Below, piece by piece: positions 60,867 to 64,000 of a DNA stretch of 64,000 nucleotides. The notes under the pieces are model-generated. The model had not been told where the DNA came from and did no database searches. It saw nothing but the letters and a program-made list of their open reading frames with translations. How positions within the stretch are numbered: the first letter of the stretch is position 1; each line of letters begins with the position of its first letter. This stretch comes from Frigoribacterium sp. SL97 (GTDB lineage: Bacteria; Actinomycetota; Actinomycetes; Actinomycetales; Microbacteriaceae), in the NCBI RefSeq assembly GCF_026625765.1, contig NZ_CP113062.1, positions 992,001-1,056,000 on the forward strand, given 5' to 3'. A program made the translations under genes and the position numbers.

Positions 60867-62114
60867 TCAGCGGCGCAGGTAGGCGTCGACGAGCAGCGGG
60901 CCGCGGATGTCACGCAGCTCGTCGAGCAGCAGGGGCACCGTCTGCCGCGTCAGCCCCGAGAGTTGCAGGTCGTGGGGGCCGAGCGGGGGCAGCTTTCCGG
61001 TCCGGAGCCGTACGACCTCCCAGCCGGCGGCCCGCAGCGCGGCGTCCTTGCGGCGGTCGGCGGTCTCGCGGTGCCCGACGTGCTCGAGCCCGTGCCGCCC
61101 GGTCGAGTCGTACTCGATCGCGACCCGCAGCTCGCTCAGCACGATGTCGGGCCACACCTCGACGTGGTCGAAGAAGGGACGCCCGACCCGCACCGCGTTC
61201 AGACCGGGCTCGAACTCGAGCCGGGCCGTCAGTCCGGCTCGCAGCTCGGCCTCGACCGCCGACGCCGGCTTGGGGGCACACGCGCTGACGAAGGGCGTAC
61301 CGGTCGGCAGGGCCGGCGTCTTGTCGCACACCGGCCGGGAGGCGCGGGTCGGCCGAGGGGCGCGGGCCGGCCGGGACGCGCGTTCGGTGAGGGAGGTGCT
61401 GATGGGCAGGGAGGCGCGCTCGGTGCGGGAGCCGCTGATGGGCGGGGAGGCGCGAGCGGTGCGGGAGGCGCCGGTGGACGGGGAGGCATGCTCGGTGCGG
61501 ATGTCGCTGACCGGCGGCGAGGTGGGGGAGGCGCGGGAGGGCTCGGGACTGCGGCTCGCCTCCGCGCGCGGCGTCGTCGACGGCAGACCCGTGCTCGAGT
61601 CGCGGCGACGCCGGGGCGGGGGTGACGTGGCCGCCGGCACCGCGCCTCCTGCGGTCTGGGCCGCCCAGGCCTGGCCGGACGCCGTCCCGGCATCGCCCGG
61701 TGCCGGCCGGGCCTGGCCCGGCGCACTCGCGCCCTGCGTCGGCATGCCCTCGGCCTGTGCGCGGACCGCCGCCGCCGGTGCCATCGGCGGTCTCATCGGC
61801 AGGGCGCGCGGAGCGGCGAGCTCGCTGCACTCGGGGCACCACGACGACCGCCGGCGCTCGCGCCCGGGCCGGTGCCGCTGTTCGTCGGGGGTGGCGACGA
61901 AGACGTGGCCCGCGTCGCAGAGCCAGCACAGCCACACGTCGGCCGCGGGCGGGATCTGGCTGAGCACGATGCCGCCGTTGTGTTCGGGCCGGTACTGCCG
62001 CACGAGCACCGGGTACGACGCCCAGGCCTCGCGGTAGCTGCCCACGGGGTAGGGCACGGCGAGGCCGCGCGACGACCGGCGTCGCGCCCACCAGGCGGCG
62101 ATCGGCTCGGGCAC
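60867..62114 (-). CDS. Zinc-ribbon plus endonuclease-like protein with repeat linker
   Basis: Protein of 415 residues. The N-terminal zinc-ribbon module (CWLCDAGHVF ... WCPEC, about 65-105) resembles DUF4379. The centre is a low-complexity linker with repeated SRTxRAS-type units encoded by GGGAGGCGCG repeats. The C-terminal 110 residues form a restriction-endonuclease-like fold (DIVLSELRVAIEYDSTGRHG ... RRKDAALRAAGWEVVRLRTG), as in DUF559/Vsr-like nucleases. The GTG at 62114 is chosen because a TAGCGT -10 box (62121-62126) lies 6 bases upstream. Its target and partners are unknown. Confidence 0.8.
   Translation of the reverse strand: MPEPIAAWWARRRSSRGLAVPYPVGSYREAWASYPVLVRQYRPEHNGGIVLSQIPPAADVWLCWLCDAGHVFVATPDEQRHRPGRERRRSSWCPECSELAAPRALPMRPPMAPAAAVRAQAEGMPTQGASAPGQARPAPGDAGTASGQAWAAQTAGGAVPAATSPPPRRRRDSSTGLPSTTPRAEASRSPEPSRASPTSPPVSDIRTEHASPSTGASRTARASPPISGSRTERASLPISTSLTERASRPARAPRPTRASRPVCDKTPALPTGTPFVSACAPKPASAVEAELRAGLTARLEFEPGLNAVRVGRPFFDHVEVWPDIVLSELRVAIEYDSTGRHGLEHVGHRETADRRKDAALRAAGWEVVRLRTGKLPPLGPHDLQLSGLTRQTVPLLLDELRDIRGPLLVDAYLRR
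61335..61535. repeat. Degenerate tandem repeats inside the zinc-ribbon nuclease gene
   Basis: GGGAGGCGCG-type strings recur at about 61338, 61409, 61446, 61466 and 61527, encoding the Ser/Arg/Ala linker. They resemble the genome-wide AGGAGGCGCGG motif. Confidence 0.7.
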
Positions 62115-62272
62115 GCGCACACGCTACGACGGGCCACCGACACTCGGCCCGCAGCCCCGCAGCCCCGCAGCCCGCCGACACCCCGCCGACGCCCCCGCCG
62201 ACGCCGCACCGGCACCCCGACGGGCCACCGGCACCCGGGCCGAGTCCGTCGGACACCCGTAGCATCGACCGG

Positions 62273-64000
62273 ATGCCCGACACCGCCCCTCCCGATGTGC
62301 CCGACGTGCCCGCCGACGCCCCCGCGGACGTCCACGCCCGCGGTTTCGTCCGCGTCCGCGGCGCTCGCGAGAACAACCTGCGTGCGGTCGACGTCGACGT
62401 CCCGCGCGACAGCATCGTCGCGTTCACGGGAGTCTCGGGCTCGGGCAAGTCGTCGCTGGCCTTCGGCACGATCTTCGCCGAGGCGCAGCGCCGCTTCTTC
62501 GAGTCCGTCGCCCCCTACGCGCGGCGGCTGATCGCCCAGGGCGGCGCCCCTCACGTCGACGAGATCACCGGCCTGCCCCCGGCGGTCGCCCTGCAGCAGC
62601 GCCGCGGCGCGCCGAGCTCGCGGTCGACCGTCGGCACCCTGACCACCCTGTCGAACTCGATGCGGATGCTCTACTCGCGGGCCGGCAGCTACCCCGCGGG
62701 GGCCGACCGGCTCGAGTCCGACTCGTTCTCGCCGAACACGGTCGCGGGGGCCTGCCCGCGCTGCCACGGGCTCGGCGTCGCGCACGAGGTGACCGAGGCG
62801 TCCGCCGTCCTCGACCCCGACCTGAGCATCCGCGACGGCGCGATCACCGCCTGGCCGGGAGCCTGGCAGGGCAAGAACCTCCGCGACGTCACGAGCGTGC
62901 TCGGCTACGACATCGACCGCCCCTGGCGTGACCTGCCGCAGGCCGATCGCGACTGGCTGCTCTACACCGAGGAGCAGCCCGTCGTCGAGGTGACCCCCCA
63001 GCGCGACCGCGTCGCCAAGCCGTACAAGGGCCGCTTCTGGAGCGCCCGCGCCTTCGTCCTGCACACCCTCGCCGACTCGCAGAGCGAGACCCAGCGGACG
63101 AAGGTGCTGCAGTACGTCGAGAGCGGTCCCTGCTCGCTCTGCGGCGGCAGCGGCCTGACCCGGGCGGCGCTCGCCGTGACCTTCGCCGGCCGGACGATCG
63201 CCGAGCTCAACGCCCTGCCGATCGCCGAGCTGGGCGACGTCCTGCGGCCGACGGCGACCCTGACGAGTGCGTCGGCGGCGGTGTCGAACGCGTCGTCGGG
63301 CGAGGTCACCGAGGTCGCCGTCCGCATCGCCTCCGACCTGCTGGCCCGGACGACCGTGCTCGCCGACCTCGGGCTCGGCTACCTCAGCCTCGGCCGTGCG
63401 ACGCCGACCCTGTCGCCGGGCGAGATGCAGCGGCTCCGCATCGCGACGCAGCTGCGCTCGGGCCTGTTCGGCGTCGTCTACGTGCTCGACGAGCCGAGCG
63501 CCGGCCTGCACCCCGCCGACGCCGAATCCCTCGTCGAGGTGCTCGAGCGGCTGCGGGCGAGCGGCAACTCGGTGTTCGTCGTCGAGCACGACATGAGCAT
63601 CGTGCGTCGCGCCGACTGGGTCGTCGACGTCGGCCCGGGGGCCGGCAGCCAAGGAGGCGCGGTGCTCTACAGCGGGCCCGTCGCCGGGCTCGCCGGGGTC
63701 GCCGACTCCGTCACGAGGCGGTTCCTCGACCCCTCCGCCGACGGTCGCGCCCAGGGCGGGTCGCCCGTCCGCCGCGAACCGACCGCCACCCTCGAACTGC
63801 GTGGCGTCACCCGGCACAACCTCGACGGCGTCGACGTCGACCTGCCGCTGGGCGTCCTGACCGCGGTCACGGGGGTGTCGGGCTCGGGCAAGTCGACGCT
63901 GGTCGGCGGCGTGCTGGCCGAGACGGCGACGAGCCACGAGCGGGTCGACCGCGTCGTGCAGGTCGACCAGAAGCCGATCGGCCGGACTCCGCGGTCGAAC
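62273..64000 (+). CDS. UvrA-like ABC ATPase, 3' end beyond the window
   Basis: Excinuclease-type ABC protein; 576 codons are inside the window and the frame stays open. The first Walker A is GVSGSGKSSLAFGT, zinc sites are CPRCHG and CSLCGGSG, the signature TLSPGEMQRLRIATQL, Walker B VYVLDEPSAGLHP. The second Walker A is GVSGSGKSTL near 63893. The region between the first Walker A and the second domain is shorter than in housekeeping UvrA, which suggests the class II (UvrA2/DrrC-like) type linked to drug or DNA-damage tolerance. TAGCAT (62260-62265) lies 7 bases before the ATG, indicating a leaderless gene. Confidence 0.93.
   Translation, partial: MPDTAPPDVPDVPADAPADVHARGFVRVRGARENNLRAVDVDVPRDSIVAFTGVSGSGKSSLAFGTIFAEAQRRFFESVAPYARRLIAQGGAPHVDEITGLPPAVALQQRRGAPSSRSTVGTLTTLSNSMRMLYSRAGSYPAGADRLESDSFSPNTVAGACPRCHGLGVAHEVTEASAVLDPDLSIRDGAITAWPGAWQGKNLRDVTSVLGYDIDRPWRDLPQADRDWLLYTEEQPVVEVTPQRDRVAKPYKGRFWSARAFVLHTLADSQSETQRTKVLQYVESGPCSLCGGSGLTRAALAVTFAGRTIAELNALPIAELGDVLRPTATLTSASAAVSNASSGEVTEVAVRIASDLLARTTVLADLGLGYLSLGRATPTLSPGEMQRLRIATQLRSGLFGVVYVLDEPSAGLHPADAESLVEVLERLRASGNSVFVVEHDMSIVRRADWVVDVGPGAGSQGGAVLYSGPVAGLAGVADSVTRRFLDPSADGRAQGGSPVRREPTATLELRGVTRHNLDGVDVDLPLGVLTAVTGVSGSGKSTLVGGVLAETATSHERVDRVVQVDQKPIGRTPRSN

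Overview
The window comes from a high-GC Actinomycetota genome. The evidence is very GC-rich codon use, many GTG and TTG starts, TANNNT -10 boxes placed directly before start codons (leaderless genes), a DtxR-type regulator, a DUF3027 protein beside a cold-shock protein, monomeric isocitrate dehydrogenase, a bacterial XPB helicase and an RskA-type anti-sigma factor. Gene content fits the family Microbacteriaceae (for example Frigoribacterium or Curtobacterium). The family is an inference and the genus is only a guess.

Layout. 1-13.2 kb is mainly core genome: 3' end of groEL, an OmpR-type two-component system, XPB helicase and a helicase-associated protein, cold-shock protein plus DUF3027, serC, a DtxR-family regulator and a secreted NlpC/P60 hydrolase. 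13.3-19.3 kb holds a 23-codon ORF with its own terminator, an HNH nuclease, tRNA-Arg(CCT) followed by an array of tRNA-3'-end-like repeats, a PAP2 phosphatase, a NarL-type two-component system next to an HbpS/GlcG-like lipoprotein, and a VOC/MarR pair with two matching operators. 19.3-24 kb is a LacI-controlled carbohydrate ABC operon. 24-27.6 kb holds an APC permease, two acetyltransferases and a TetR regulator. 27.8-30.6 kb is an atypical, lower-GC island: a secreted 140-residue bacteriocin-like precursor with a compact three-gene ABC operon behind it.

30.7-36.9 kb holds isocitrate dehydrogenase, a divergent LysG/LysE-type pair and small accessory genes. 37.1-44.2 kb is a tightly coupled specialised-metabolism cluster: a 4'-phosphopantetheinyl transferase, a 1330-residue Pls/PosA-family peptide synthetase (adenylation, carrier, then a membrane and left-handed beta-helix module), an M1 metallopeptidase and an M20 hydrolase. 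By analogy with epsilon-poly-L-lysine systems, it may make and turn over a small-amino-acid homopolymer or amide. 44.3-53.5 kb is a LacI-regulated uptake and breakdown operon of unknown substrate: binding protein, ATPase, a permease broken by a 1-base insertion, a phosphotriesterase-like hydrolase, a GATase1-like protein, a TenA-like protein, an unknown protein and an M28 peptidase.

53.5-56.6 kb pairs a class F-like sortase and a CHRD-domain surface protein with a divergent sigma/anti-sigma pair. The shared intergenic region carries two mirror-image ECF-like promoters. 56.7-64 kb has an oxidoreductase, an MmyB-like regulator divergent from a short-chain dehydrogenase, two nuclease-like genes around a small satellite repeat, and the 5' part of a UvrA-like gene. 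An 11-base motif (AGGAGGCGCGG) recurs throughout, inside genes and in terminator stems.
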